From positions 2,219,501 through 2,283,500 of the forward strand of contig NZ_CP102355.1 in the NCBI RefSeq assembly GCF_009696685.2: a DNA stretch of 64,000 nucleotides, given 5' to 3'. Below, one piece after another: positions 44,012 through 52,656 of this stretch (positions are counted from its first letter, which is position 1; the number at the start of each line of letters is the position of its first letter). Under the pieces are notes generated by a model. That model saw only the letters and a list, made by a program, of their open reading frames with translations, had not been told where the DNA came from and ran no database searches. The position numbers and the translations under genes were made by a program. Source of the DNA: Paracoccus sp. SMMA_5_TC. Lineage in GTDB: Bacteria; Pseudomonadota; Alphaproteobacteria; Rhodobacterales; Rhodobacteraceae.

Positions 44012-45728
44012 AGCACGCGCCTATCGCCTTCGCCGGGAAGAATCGGTTCTGGCTGCCAGCCGCGCGCCGGCGGCCATAGAAACAGCGCGCCGTGTGCAGA
44101 TATCGGTCAGCAAGCAGGACAATCAGACAGCACCGGAAAATCTGTTCGACAACTCCGACGATGGATTCGGCGACATGCGCTTTCACGGCGCGCCAGCTGC
44201 GAAGCGCGCGCCATCTGCCGTGAGCGATGCCGGTCTGGAGGCGCGTATACAGGCTGTGCGTGCCGAGAATCTGACCGACCGGCAGCTACGCATGGCGCGA
44301 CGAATTGCAGCCATGCATGAGATCGAGGTGCAATCTGACCTGGAGGCCGTGGTGGCGCTGCGGGATCGCGGCATCGATCCCTTTCATCGCGCTTCGGTCG
44401 GCAAGATCCTGTCAGAGGAAGGTGCCCGCGCCGTCGCCACGCCAGAACCCAGCGCCCCCAGCACCATGCCCGTGCCTACGCGGCGCGACGGTCCCGGGCG
44501 GCGCGGACGAGGCCATGAGATCGTGCCTATCGCACCTTCCCCAACTCAGCTGCCTTCGCGTGAGGTTCTGACCGAGGACAAGCGCGCAGCCGAGATCATC
44601 CGTATTCAACAGGATATTGCACGGCGCCGGCGTCGAAAGCTGATGATGCTGATGATGCGCCTGCTGGTCTTTGTCGGATTGCCGACACTGGTTGCGGGCT
44701 ATTATTACTTTTTCGTCGCAACACCGCTTTATGCGACATATTCGCAGTTCCAGATCCAGCAGGCGGACAAGTCCACGCCGGGTGGGCTGGGCGGTCTGTT
44801 CAGCGGCACGCAACTGGCGACAAACACAGACTCGGTGTCGGTGCAAAGTTATCTGACGTCCCGAGATGCGATGTTGCGGCTGGACCGCGATCTTGGTTTT
44901 CGTCAGGCCTTTCAGGGCGCGCATATCGATCCGATCCTGCGCCTTCCTGCCGATGCCACCAACGAACAGACCTACAAGCTTTATCTGAACTCGGTAAAGA
45001 TCGGCTACGATCCGACAGAGGGCGTGGTTAACATGGAGGTCATCGCGCCGGACCCGAAACTGTCGCAGGATTTTTCCTTGGCATTGATCCAGTATGCCGA
45101 AGGTCAGGTGGATCAGATGACGGCGCGGTTGCGCGAGGATCAGATGAAAGGCGCCGTCGAAAGCTATCGCGATGCCGAAAACAAGGTGCAGGAGGCACAG
45201 CGTCGTGTCCAGGATCTTCAGCAAAAGCTGGGCGTGCTGGATCCGGTTGCCGAAGGCGGCGTCATCATGGGACAGATTGCCGAACTCGAACGTCAGCTGT
45301 CGGCGAAGCGATTGGAACTTGGACAGTTGGAATCGAACGCACGTCCCAATCAAAGCCGTGTTGCCGGGGTCAAGGGCGACATCAGCCGTCTGGAACAGAT
45401 GCTGGCACAAACCCGAAGCCAGCTTACCGAAGGCAACGCGGCACGCGGTTCGCTGGCGACCATTTCCGGGGAAATCCGCATTGCGGAATCCGACCTGGCT
45501 ACCCGCCAGGAGCTGCTTGCTGCGGCAGCAGCGCAGATGGAAACCGCAAGGATTGAGGCCAACAAGCAAGTCCGCTATCTGTCGCTTTCAATGCCTCCTG
45601 TTCCCCCGGACGAGGCAACCTATCCGAAGGCTTTCCAGAATACGATCGTGGCCTTTCTGATCTTTGCCGGCATCTATCTGATGCTGTCTCTGACCGCCTC
45701 GATCCTGCGTGAACAGGTATCTTCATGA
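43995..45728 (+). CDS. capsule export inner-membrane protein (KpsE/BexC-like)
   Basis: A 577-residue polysaccharide co-polymerase/export protein. A long polar cytoplasmic N-terminus (about 1-210) precedes a first membrane helix at about 216-237 (LVFVGLPTLVAGYYYFFV), a periplasmic coiled coil (about 370-530, VESYRDAENKVQEAQRRV), and a second helix at about 549-570. That layout matches KpsE/BexC, which bridges the inner and outer membranes. The N-terminal extension is longer than in E. coli KpsE. The ATG at 43995 is coupled to the KpsT gene; its stop overlaps the kdsA start (ATGA). Confidence 0.85.
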   Translation: MTTPPKARAYRLRREESVLAASRAPAAIETARRVQISVSKQDNQTAPENLFDNSDDGFGDMRFHGAPAAKRAPSAVSDAGLEARIQAVRAENLTDRQLRMARRIAAMHEIEVQSDLEAVVALRDRGIDPFHRASVGKILSEEGARAVATPEPSAPSTMPVPTRRDGPGRRGRGHEIVPIAPSPTQLPSREVLTEDKRAAEIIRIQQDIARRRRRKLMMLMMRLLVFVGLPTLVAGYYYFFVATPLYATYSQFQIQQADKSTPGGLGGLFSGTQLATNTDSVSVQSYLTSRDAMLRLDRDLGFRQAFQGAHIDPILRLPADATNEQTYKLYLNSVKIGYDPTEGVVNMEVIAPDPKLSQDFSLALIQYAEGQVDQMTARLREDQMKGAVESYRDAENKVQEAQRRVQDLQQKLGVLDPVAEGGVIMGQIAELERQLSAKRLELGQLESNARPNQSRVAGVKGDISRLEQMLAQTRSQLTEGNAARGSLATISGEIRIAESDLATRQELLAAAAAQMETARIEANKQVRYLSLSMPPVPPDEATYPKAFQNTIVAFLIFAGIYLMLSLTASILREQVSS

Positions 45729-46558
45729 AGCACGTCCATATCCGCGACCTGACGCTTGGCAACGACAAGCCCCTGTGCCTGATTGCCGGACCCTGTCAGC
45801 TGGAAACGCTGGAACACGCGCTGATGATTGCCGAACCCGTGGCGCAGGCATGCGCGGCCGCCGGCGCAGGTTTCATCTTCAAGGCCAGCTACGACAAGGC
45901 CAATCGCACATCTTTGGGCGGACGTCGCGGCATCGGCATCGATCAGGGACTGCGCATGCTGGAAGAGGTGCGCAGCCGGCTTGGGTGCCCTGTCCTGACC
46001 GATGTTCATGACGTCGATCAGGCACGGACAGCAGGATCGGTTGTCGATGTCCTGCAGATTCCGGCTTTCCTGTCACGCCAGACCGACTTGTTGCTGGCTG
46101 CGGGCGAAACTGGCGCAGTTGTCAATATCAAGAAGGGGCAGTTTCTGGCACCATGGGACATGGCCAATGTCGCCGAGAAGGTCGCTTCTACGGGAAATCA
46201 GCGCATCATGCTGACAGAGCGCGGCGTAAGCTTCGGCTATAACACGCTTGTGGCCGACATGCGCAGCTTGCCCATCATGGCCCGCACCGGTTGGCCCGTG
46301 ATCATGGATGCAACGCATTCGGTGCAACAGCCCGGAGGTCAGGGCAGTTCATCGGGCGGACAGCGCGAATTCGCCCCAGTCATGGCGCGGGCCGCAGTGG
46401 CGCTCGGCGTAGCTGGTGTGTTCATCGAAACCCACCAGGATCCGGACGAGGCGCCCTCTGACGGTCCGAACATGATTCCGCTGGATCGGATGCCCGCGCT
46501 GATCGAATCACTCATGCGCTTTGATGCCTTGGCCAAGTCTGACCCGGTGATGTCCTAG
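45725..46558 (+). CDS. kdsA: 3-deoxy-8-phosphooctulonate synthase (KDO-8-P synthase)
   Basis: Condenses PEP and arabinose 5-phosphate to KDO-8-phosphate. It has 277 residues with CLIAGPCQLE, GFIFKASYDKANRTSLGGRRG, VLTDVHDVDQA, AVVNIKKGQFLAPWDM and MDATHSVQQPGG. KDO is needed for the lipopolysaccharide core and also as the lipid-linked anchor of KpsMT-exported capsules, which explains its coupling to kpsT/kpsE-like genes. Convergent with the flavoprotein gene. Confidence 0.95.
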   Translation: MKHVHIRDLTLGNDKPLCLIAGPCQLETLEHALMIAEPVAQACAAAGAGFIFKASYDKANRTSLGGRRGIGIDQGLRMLEEVRSRLGCPVLTDVHDVDQARTAGSVVDVLQIPAFLSRQTDLLLAAGETGAVVNIKKGQFLAPWDMANVAEKVASTGNQRIMLTERGVSFGYNTLVADMRSLPIMARTGWPVIMDATHSVQQPGGQGSSSGGQREFAPVMARAAVALGVAGVFIETHQDPDEAPSDGPNMIPLDRMPALIESLMRFDALAKSDPVMS

Positions 46559-46569
46559 ACCGGAACGCG

Positions 46570-47775
46570 TCAGCGCTTCGTTGCGGAAATTGCCTTGCCG
46601 GCGGCATGCGCCGATGCCCAGGCCCACTGGAAATTGTAGCCCCCTAGCCAGCCGGTGACATCGACGACCTCGCCGATAAAGAACAGCCCCGGCACGTTGC
46701 GGGCCTGCATGCTGCGCGAATCCAGTGCGGTGGTATCCACCCCCCCCACTGTCACCTCTGCCGTGCGCCAGCCTTCCGAGCCCACTGGACGCAACTGCCA
46801 GCGATTGATCCGCTGTCCTATCTGATCCAAGGCATTGTTCTTGACCTCAGCAAGTTTCCGTCCCTCGAAGCCAAGTTCGTGAACGATCGCTTGGGCCAGT
46901 CGCACCGGCAACCACTGGGCAAGGACTGTGGACAGGTTGCTGCGACCTTGACCTACGCGCCGAAGCCGCAATTCATCTGCGATGCCAAGACCCGGTGCAA
47001 GATCGATGGAAATCGGATCGCCAGGCCGCCAGAAGCTTGATATCTGCAGAATTGCCGGGCCTGACAGACCGCGATGCGTGAACAAAAGCCCGTCCAGGAA
47101 ACTCTGATGCAGACCGGGCTGGGAATGGCTCGTCTGCGCCTGTATCGACAATCCGGCGATGGGGCGGCACAACTCAAGATCCTGATGGGCGAAGGTTAAC
47201 GGCACCAGACCGGGCCGTGGCGCTACGACTGGCACTCCGAAATTGCGGGCGATTTCATAACCCAGACCAGTCGCCCCCATCTTAGGGATGGACTTTCCAC
47301 CCGTCGCAACCACCAGATTGGGGGCCTGCACCATGCCGCGAGAGGTCTCAACCCGGAAACCATCCTGCCCGCCCGCGACTGCACCGATCGAGGTCTGCAG
47401 CCAAAGCTGCGCCCCTCGCATGCGATGCAGCAGCATGTCGATGATCTGCCGCGCGCTGCCATCGCAAAACAGCTGCCCCATGGTCTTTTCATGCCACGCG
47501 ATTCCCGCGCCCTCCACCAGGTCGATGAAATCCTGCGCCGAGAAGCCTGTCAGAGCCGAGGCAGAGAAGCGTGGATTGCCTGACAGGAACCTGTCCGGAG
47601 CGGTGGAAAGATTGGTGAAGTTGCACCTGCCCCCGCCCGAGATCCGGATCTTTTCACCGGGCGCCCTGGCATGATCTATGACCAAAACCCGTTGTTTAGC
47701 TGCCGCAAGGATCGAGCCGGCACAGAACATGCCGGCAGCGCCCGCCCCAAGAATGATCGTATCAAATTGTTCCAT
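46570..47775 (-). CDS. HI0933/BaiN-family FAD flavoprotein
   Basis: A 401-residue flavoprotein with the Rossmann motif DTIILGAGAAGMFCAGSILA, the family signature KIRISGGGRCNFTNL, VVATGGKSIPKMGATG, and the C-terminal IGEVVDVTGWLGGYNFQWAWA. The family is widely conserved; proposed roles include reduction of small substrates, but the physiological function is unclear. The ATG at 47775 begins the motif; a longer frame towards tRNA-Gln adds unrelated residues. Confidence 0.88.
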   Translation of the reverse strand: MEQFDTIILGAGAAGMFCAGSILAAAKQRVLVIDHARAPGEKIRISGGGRCNFTNLSTAPDRFLSGNPRFSASALTGFSAQDFIDLVEGAGIAWHEKTMGQLFCDGSARQIIDMLLHRMRGAQLWLQTSIGAVAGGQDGFRVETSRGMVQAPNLVVATGGKSIPKMGATGLGYEIARNFGVPVVAPRPGLVPLTFAHQDLELCRPIAGLSIQAQTSHSQPGLHQSFLDGLLFTHRGLSGPAILQISSFWRPGDPISIDLAPGLGIADELRLRRVGQGRSNLSTVLAQWLPVRLAQAIVHELGFEGRKLAEVKNNALDQIGQRINRWQLRPVGSEGWRTAEVTVGGVDTTALDSRSMQARNVPGLFFIGEVVDVTGWLGGYNFQWAWASAHAAGKAISATKR

Positions 47776-47873
47776 GCTTGGGCGGATAGAGATCGTCAGC
47801 CGGAGCCACAAGTTTTTTCGGTTTTGCCTCTTGCACCCCCTCAACAGCTTGGGTAGATACCCGCTCACAGAGT

Positions 47874-47948
47874 TGGGGCGTGGCCAAGTGGTAAGGCAAC
47901 GGTTTTTGGTACCGTGTACCGTAGGTTCGAATCCTACCGCCCCAGCCA
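47874..47948 (+). tRNA. tRNA-Gln (anticodon TTG)
   Basis: 75 bases with encoded CCA. Acceptor stem tggggcg/cgcccca, discriminator G, anticodon stem acggt/accgt closing loop ttttggt, which gives TTG; T-arm taggttcgaatccta. Its 3' end from 47929 is copied, with two mismatches, at 56422-56448, marking it as the integration site of the downstream island. The tRNA stays intact. Confidence 0.96.
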
Positions 47949-47955
47949 GTTCACC
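47929..47955 (+). repeat. attL-like direct repeat in the 3' end of tRNA-Gln
   Basis: 27 bases running from the T-loop through CCA to ttcacc. They match 56422-56448 at 25 of 27 positions (differences at the 12th and 21st bases). The placement over a tRNA 3' end is the usual target of tyrosine recombinases. Confidence 0.75.
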
Positions 47956-48096
47956 TAAGTCAATAAGAAGATGATATTTTCTTCCCTCAGGGACAGGATC
48001 CTTCCGAACCTTTTCGATGGAATAGCCTAGATCAGCTAGCGACCTGCTTAGTCATGTGAGCGGGACGCCAGTCAGGATTCTGCCCCAAGAGATGCC

Positions 48097-49474
48097 GGTC
48101 ACGTCCGTCAAGCTGGTGTAAATTCCTGGATGGCCTGAGGGCATGATCAGGCGGCTTTCGTGGTTATGCTGAGAATGGGGTCGATCTCCTCCTTGTCGAT
48201 CTCGGCGAAGGCCTCGACCATCATGTAGCGGCTCGAGGTCTGCCATTCGTCGTTGGCTTCGAAGAGCACGGCGCCGATCAGGCGCATGATTGAGGCCTCG
48301 TTGGGGAAGATCCCGACGACATCGGAGCGCCGCTTTACCTCCTTGTTCAGGCGCTCGATCGGGTTGGTGCTGTGCAGCTTGGTCCTGTGCTGGCGCGGGA
48401 AGGACATGTAGGCCAGCACGTCATGCTCGCTGGCGTCCATGAGATCGGCCAGCTTGGGCCAGCGCGGGCGCAGTTGTTCGGCAACCTTGCGCCAGGTTTC
48501 GCCCGCATGGGCGCGGTCGGGCTGGTCGAAAGCCTGGCGGATCGCGGCGGCGACAACGGTGTGTTGGCCGCGCGAGACGTGGGCGAGAGCATTCCTGATC
48601 CAGTGAACGCGGCATCGCTGCCAGGTCGCTTCGAACACCCGGGCAATGGCTGCCTTGAGGCCGGTGTGGGCATCGCTGATCACCAGCTTGACCCCACTCA
48701 GCCCCCGGGCGCGGAGGGAACGCAGAAACTCGGTCCAGAAGGTCTCGGCCTCTGAGGGCCCAATGCCCAAGCCGATGATTTCCCTTCGGCCCTCGGTGTT
48801 GGCCGCCACCGCAATTATGGCCGCGACCGGCACGATGCGCCCGCCTTGGCGGACCTTGAGATAGGTGGCGTCGAGCCAGACATAGGGCCAGTCGCCGGTG
48901 AGCGGCCGGTTCAGGAACTCCCCGACCCTGTCATCGATATCCTTGCAGAGCTTCGAGACCGTGCTCTTCGATATCCCGCTGAGCCCCATGGCCTGCACCA
49001 GCTCGTCGACGCGGCGGGTGGAGACGCCGCCGATCCAAGCCTCCTGGATCACCGCCACCAGCGCCTGCTCGGAGGTCTTGCGGGCCTCGAGGAAGCCCGG
49101 GAAATAGCTGCCCTGCCGCAGCTTCGGCACCCGCAGGTTCAGCGTGCCCAAACGGGTATCGAGAGCGCGCTCTCGATACCCGTTGCGCCAGGTCGTGCGT
49201 TCACCGCTGCGTTCATGCCGGCCGGCGCCGATGATGCCTTCCACATCGGTCTCCATGATCAGTTGCAGCACGGCTTCGGCAATGCCGCGCAAGAAGTCGC
49301 CCTGATCGTGCTTGGCCAGAAGCTCGGACAGGTCCATGTTCGTCTTGGTCATCGGGGTCTCCGTAGGGGCCGTGGTTGAAGTCGCCAAACTCCACCTCGA
49401 ACATACACCTCGATGGCCACCTGGGATCACACCGCCGACGGCGATGAAATTACACCAGCTCCTCGGACGCTAAC
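48097..49474 (-). mobile_element. IS256-family insertion sequence, copy 1
   Basis: 1378 bp, bounded by an imperfect terminal inverted repeat (ggtcacgtccgtcaagctgg at the left; gttagcgtccgaggagctgg reading in from the right, both continuing tgtaa). An exact 8-bp target duplication gagatgcc flanks it at 48089-48096 and 49475-49482. The transposase protein is identical to that of copy 2 at 56933-58310, which lies in the opposite orientation. The intact duplication shows simple transposition into the island. Confidence 0.92.
48147..49352 (-). CDS. IS256-family transposase (copy 1)
   Basis: A 401-residue Mutator/IS256 DDE transposase. Catalytic residues appear in WLDATYLKVRQGG, VISDAHTGLKAAI and NPIERLNKEVKRRS; the RCRVHWIRNALAHV segment between them is typical. 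The ATG at 49352 (MTKTNMDLSELL) is preferred to a longer frame that starts near the right terminal repeat. The reading frame is intact, so the element may be active. Confidence 0.94.
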   Translation of the reverse strand: MTKTNMDLSELLAKHDQGDFLRGIAEAVLQLIMETDVEGIIGAGRHERSGERTTWRNGYRERALDTRLGTLNLRVPKLRQGSYFPGFLEARKTSEQALVAVIQEAWIGGVSTRRVDELVQAMGLSGISKSTVSKLCKDIDDRVGEFLNRPLTGDWPYVWLDATYLKVRQGGRIVPVAAIIAVAANTEGRREIIGLGIGPSEAETFWTEFLRSLRARGLSGVKLVISDAHTGLKAAIARVFEATWQRCRVHWIRNALAHVSRGQHTVVAAAIRQAFDQPDRAHAGETWRKVAEQLRPRWPKLADLMDASEHDVLAYMSFPRQHRTKLHSTNPIERLNKEVKRRSDVVGIFPNEASIMRLIGAVLFEANDEWQTSSRYMMVEAFAEIDKEEIDPILSITTKAA

Positions 49475-49482
49475 GAGATGCC

Positions 49483-49628
49483 CCAGGGAACTGCCCCTAG
49501 AGCGGCATTCAAGGGGTGGCTGGGTATGCCGCTTTCAACAGGCCGAAGCGCAGGCGGCGGAAGCGGAGATCAATTCGACCCTCGGCACATCGCAGTATTT
49601 AGCAGTCGCTCAACATTGAGATGTTAAG
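49483..49628. other. island sequence interrupted by IS256 copy 1, no gene recognised
   Basis: Joined to 47956-48088 this would be about 280 bp. No frame has a start, ribosome site and plausible composition; it may be the decayed edge of the element. Confidence 0.3.
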
Positions 49629-50022
49629 TTACTCAGACAACATAGAGGAAATAACGATAGAAAGCATCATTTTGCATGTAAAATCCAATGCCTCCAGATG
49701 TTTTTCGTGAGGCGCGCCGGGGCGATCGTAGAGGTTGTTTATGAATGTTTCAAACATTGCTTCAGATGCAATTCTGATAAGGTCCGCGCTTTCGTCTGTC
49801 TCATGGTTGGTTCCCTCTAGTCGAGAGAGCAGCTGTGCGCGCGTGAATCCCCTTTCCTTTGCTCCGACAATTTGCTCCCCCCGCTTCTTGTGCTGATGCA
49901 CATGCTTGCGCCGTCAGCGACTCCGTCGCTCTTGCAACCAATGGATCAGGAGTTTCCGCCTTTACGATGACAGGAGTCGTTGCCAGCGCAAGAAGGGTCA
50001 GCGCGTGGACAAAGGGTTTCAA
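49629..50022 (-). pseudogene. small exported protein, apparently frameshifted
   Basis: A TTG at 50022 with a gagagg site starts a clear signal peptide, LKPFVHALTLLALATTPVIV followed by KA-ETPDP, and the frame runs to CRSKGKG. The frame then becomes implausible, while the alternative frame continues FTRAQLLSRLEGTNHETDES to 49629. The switch lies at a ggggatt run (about 49850-49853); removing one G restores one 130-residue secreted protein. The shorter frame 49629-49901 could instead be a separate 90-residue protein. Family unknown. It is divergent from the XRE gene, with about 90 bases between. Confidence 0.5.
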
Positions 50023-50115
50023 GATTGGGTTCCTCTCACAAAATACTTCCTAGAATCTGCTTTTTTATAGAATACTTCATAGAGCAAGCGAGATAAGTCT
50101 TGCTTGTGCGCGGGG

Positions 50116-50361
50116 ATGGATATTGACCCCGACGCCTTTCTGATGACCTATGCGCGGGTGCTGCGCCGGCATCGCAAGGATCTGAACCTCTCGCAGGAGG
50201 AACTCGCATTCCGGGCGGGGTTGAGCATGCGCTACGTGTCATTGCTCGAGAGCGGGAAACACCAGCCCAGCCTGAGCACGATGAAGGCACTGGCCGATGC
50301 TCTGGACACGAACCTTATCGCGATGATCGGTGAAGCCGAGAACGACAACGATCAGGCATAG
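50116..50361 (+). CDS. XRE-family helix-turn-helix regulator
   Basis: An 81-residue DNA-binding protein that is a single HTH_3 domain: YARVLRRHRKDLNLSQEELA, FRAGLSMRYVSLLESGKHQPS, LSTMKALADALDTNLIAMI. It probably controls the divergent small exported gene or the island as a whole. A TTG at 50104 is an alternative start, but the ATG at 50116 gives the compact domain. The acidic tail is EAENDNDQA. Confidence 0.85.
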   Translation: MDIDPDAFLMTYARVLRRHRKDLNLSQEELAFRAGLSMRYVSLLESGKHQPSLSTMKALADALDTNLIAMIGEAENDNDQA

Positions 50362-50574
50362 CAGCCTGCCTTACGCCGCAGGGTGGCCCGCCTGCTACGA
50401 TGGCGTTGTCTTTGCCGAGGCTGACGGAGCCCTAGTCATTCACTGCCCCTTTTGCCCCCCTGTGATGGCAGGATACCCTCATAACATACTGATATGTATA
50501 AGTATGGGGAAGAAGGAAGGAACAGGAAGAATACACAAAGAATCCTCCTCCTCGTGTACCCTCCCCCTCCTCTT
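50362..50574. other. 213-bp gap with a purine-rich then pyrimidine-rich tract
   Basis: About 50503-50532 is almost all purine on the + strand and 50541-50578 almost all pyrimidine. The two halves are not exact complements. No gene is seen. It is the 3' flank of both the XRE gene and the polymerase-like gene. Confidence 0.3.
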
Positions 50575-52092
50575 CTAACCATACAGGAAAGGAACAACCT
50601 CCCTGCCTGTAGTATCCTCCCACTCCTTGAGCCTTGTCAGATATCCTTCACAGCGTTCCGTCTCGCGCCACATCTGGAAATCCTGTCGGACATGAAAAGG
50701 ACTATACTGCATCGTGTCCAGCCCCAGAGCCTTGGCCTCCAAGGGAATCTCCCGACCGACCACCTCAACAGCAGCACGGATCATCGCCGCTTCCAACTCC
50801 TTGCTATGGGTATAGGGAACGATGGCGCTGTCGTGAATGGTCAGAACAGGCAAATCCAAGAGAGTGCAGTGGGTGATGACCTGCTCCATGATCTGGGAAT
50901 CGGTGAACATCAACCTGATGCCCACATCCGAGCAAAGGCTACCTGCCAGCGCCGGGACATGCTCGCTAAAGGCGTCGATGGTCTTTTGGAGGGTTGTATT
51001 CTTCAAGTGTTTCCCGGGATGTCCAACCTCAAGCCCTTCCCGAAAGGCTAAACAGGCAGAATGAGTATCCTTGGCGTTCAGAGCCGTCAGCACCAGTTGC
51101 TTGACCAGACCGCGCTGTTCCCTTGGATCGGTATCCGGAAATTGCCCAGGAGGAAGCTCATAGGGATCAGGAGGAAGTTCCACCCCTTGCTGTGCTGCCA
51201 GAATCTGGATGTGCATGGCCTTGAAGTCGATCTCGACGGTCGGGGTGTCGTTGATGAAGATCTGCGACCGTAGCTTGCTGTTCAGCCCATGCCACCACGG
51301 CCCATAGAACCGTCCGTTCATCTCCCATGATCCTCGGCTGAATATTCGCCTGACAAACTGATGGCGAGGTCCGACAGCGACCCTGATGTCCTTTCCCCTG
51401 TTGTCCTGCCGGACGACCCACGGCTGCTCCAGGGTGTGGATGTCGATGAAGGTCCGCGCGAGTAGGACGTTATAAGCCGTCAACACCTGCCTCATGCGGA
51501 GGGTGTCATCGGTGTCCTGGTATTCTGCTGCACGACTATGCTCCCCTTCGCCCGTCTTCAAGATGATGCATTCCGAGGGGACGACCTGGATAGATCGACC
51601 ATCAACAGCCAACACCTCGAATCGTTTCTGAAGCTCCGAGCTGGCCTGTATCCTGCCCGTCCGATTCCCCTTCGCACCGGGGGCGACGAAGCTTCCCGCC
51701 GATACTCGCACGAGACCTGCCACCTGTAGCTGTTTCACTAGCACCACCAGATGCTTGGAAAGCCCCAATGGGTTATAGCGGGATTTGCTATCCCATGCCC
51801 CCTCCGAGAAGGGCATACCCAAGCATAGAAGAGGATCCTCCTGCCAAGCCAGATAAAGGTCCGTCACCAAGACCCGTAGCTGCTCGATATAAGGCCGTGT
51901 GGGCTTCTTGCCGCCCTTCTGCTTCTCTGCCTCCCCGGTAGCAAAGTGCAGGTTCCAGATATCCTGCACCAGACCGACCAAGGCGGGGTCTTCCGTCCAG
52001 ATTGTGGTGTTCAGAGGCCGGGAATGCTGAGGATCAAAGATCGCCTCCTGCTTCTTGTTGGCTGGCTCATCCCCTTGTAACTGTTGTTGCAT
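50575..52092 (-). CDS. polymerase-like protein with winged-helix N-region and palm motifs (uncharacterised)
   Basis: 505 residues, no characterised family that I can name. Residues about 65-160 look like a replication-initiator winged helix (LSKHLVVLVKQLQVAGLVRV, then NRTGRIQASSELQKRF). The C-terminal half resembles a PolA/single-subunit polymerase palm: motif A TVEIDFKAMHIQILAAQQG (Asp289), a motif B-like REQRGLVKQLVLTALNA (Arg327, Lys331), and motif C PVLTIHDSAIVP (His420-Asp421). A preceding block GRFYGPWWHGLNSKLRSQI is characteristic of relatives I remember only as hypothetical proteins in phage- and island-borne genes. It may replicate or prime the island. Nucleotide and template preferences are unknown. 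Confidence 0.6.
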   Translation of the reverse strand: MQQQLQGDEPANKKQEAIFDPQHSRPLNTTIWTEDPALVGLVQDIWNLHFATGEAEKQKGGKKPTRPYIEQLRVLVTDLYLAWQEDPLLCLGMPFSEGAWDSKSRYNPLGLSKHLVVLVKQLQVAGLVRVSAGSFVAPGAKGNRTGRIQASSELQKRFEVLAVDGRSIQVVPSECIILKTGEGEHSRAAEYQDTDDTLRMRQVLTAYNVLLARTFIDIHTLEQPWVVRQDNRGKDIRVAVGPRHQFVRRIFSRGSWEMNGRFYGPWWHGLNSKLRSQIFINDTPTVEIDFKAMHIQILAAQQGVELPPDPYELPPGQFPDTDPREQRGLVKQLVLTALNAKDTHSACLAFREGLEVGHPGKHLKNTTLQKTIDAFSEHVPALAGSLCSDVGIRLMFTDSQIMEQVITHCTLLDLPVLTIHDSAIVPYTHSKELEAAMIRAAVEVVGREIPLEAKALGLDTMQYSPFHVRQDFQMWRETERCEGYLTRLKEWEDTTGREVVPFLYG

Positions 52093-52187
52093 CCTGTCCC
52101 CGTGTTCGTGTTGGCCTATGTATCTGGGTCTCCGAAGAAAAAAGAAAAGTGGGTGATCCCCGGCGACCGAAGCCGCCGAGGAAAAGC

Positions 52188-52475
52188 CTACATGCAGTCG
52201 ATGGCATCCATGACAAGCTCAATGGCTTGTTGCTGCCACGGGGCAAGGACGGTTGATGTCAGAGGAAGCCATGCCCCACTATCGAGCCTGACCACCTCCT
52301 CCCCCTCATCCGTGACATCATAGGCAAGGCTGCCACCATCAGGCCCGAGGAACACCACCGAGCAATCGCTGCTGAAAACCCGTGCCAGAGCTTCGGCATC
52401 GGCTTCTGGGCCGTAGGGCAGCCACCACCGCCCGTCACGCTGCACGAGAGAATAGACCTCCAAGGGTTCAGTCAT
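52188..52475 (-). CDS. 95-residue island protein of unknown function
   Basis: Starts MTEPLEVYSLVQRDGRWWLP and continues with an acidic, single-domain sequence (VFSSDCSVVFLGPDGGSLAY, DEGEEVVRLDSG). No transmembrane segment or known motif. It lies between the 62-residue gene (8-base overlap at its start) and the polymerase-like gene on the same strand, so it is part of an int-to-polymerase operon. Confidence 0.6.
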   Translation of the reverse strand: MTEPLEVYSLVQRDGRWWLPYGPEADAEALARVFSSDCSVVFLGPDGGSLAYDVTDEGEEVVRLDSGAWLPLTSTVLAPWQQQAIELVMDAIDCM

Positions 52476-52656
52476 CCCACCCTCCCAGACGCCCGGTGTG
52501 CAGGTAATAGGCAAGGGCTTCCCGGAACTGGGCCGCATCCCGGAAACCCTGCTCCTGCGCCGCCCGATCCTCGGCCATGGAACGAGAAAGACCGCCATCA
52601 TACTGGATGATAGCGGCCCGCTCCTCGAACTCGTCAATGTCAGGTATCAGGGGCAT
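52468..52656 (-). CDS. 62-residue island protein
   Basis: Starts MPLIPDIDEFEERAAIIQYD and continues GGLSRSMAEDRAAQEQGF. The segment RAAIIQYDGGLSRSMAE is a pattern I recall in small genes next to integrases on other mobile elements, without known function. It overlaps the recombinase end by 10 bases and the next gene by 8, which argues for translation. Confidence 0.6.
   Translation of the reverse strand: MPLIPDIDEFEERAAIIQYDGGLSRSMAEDRAAQEQGFRDAAQFREALAYYLHTGRLGGWDD

Noticed and set aside
50500..50580. CRISPR or iteron array in the purine/pyrimidine tract.
   Set aside because: There is no regularly spaced repeat unit; it is only a composition skew. No CRISPR array was seen anywhere in the window.
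50575..52092. Retron reverse transcriptase or a true T7-type RNA polymerase.
   Set aside because: There is no YxDD motif or adjacent msr/msd-like RNA. The R-x3-K block lacks the later YG of T7 enzymes and the protein is far shorter.
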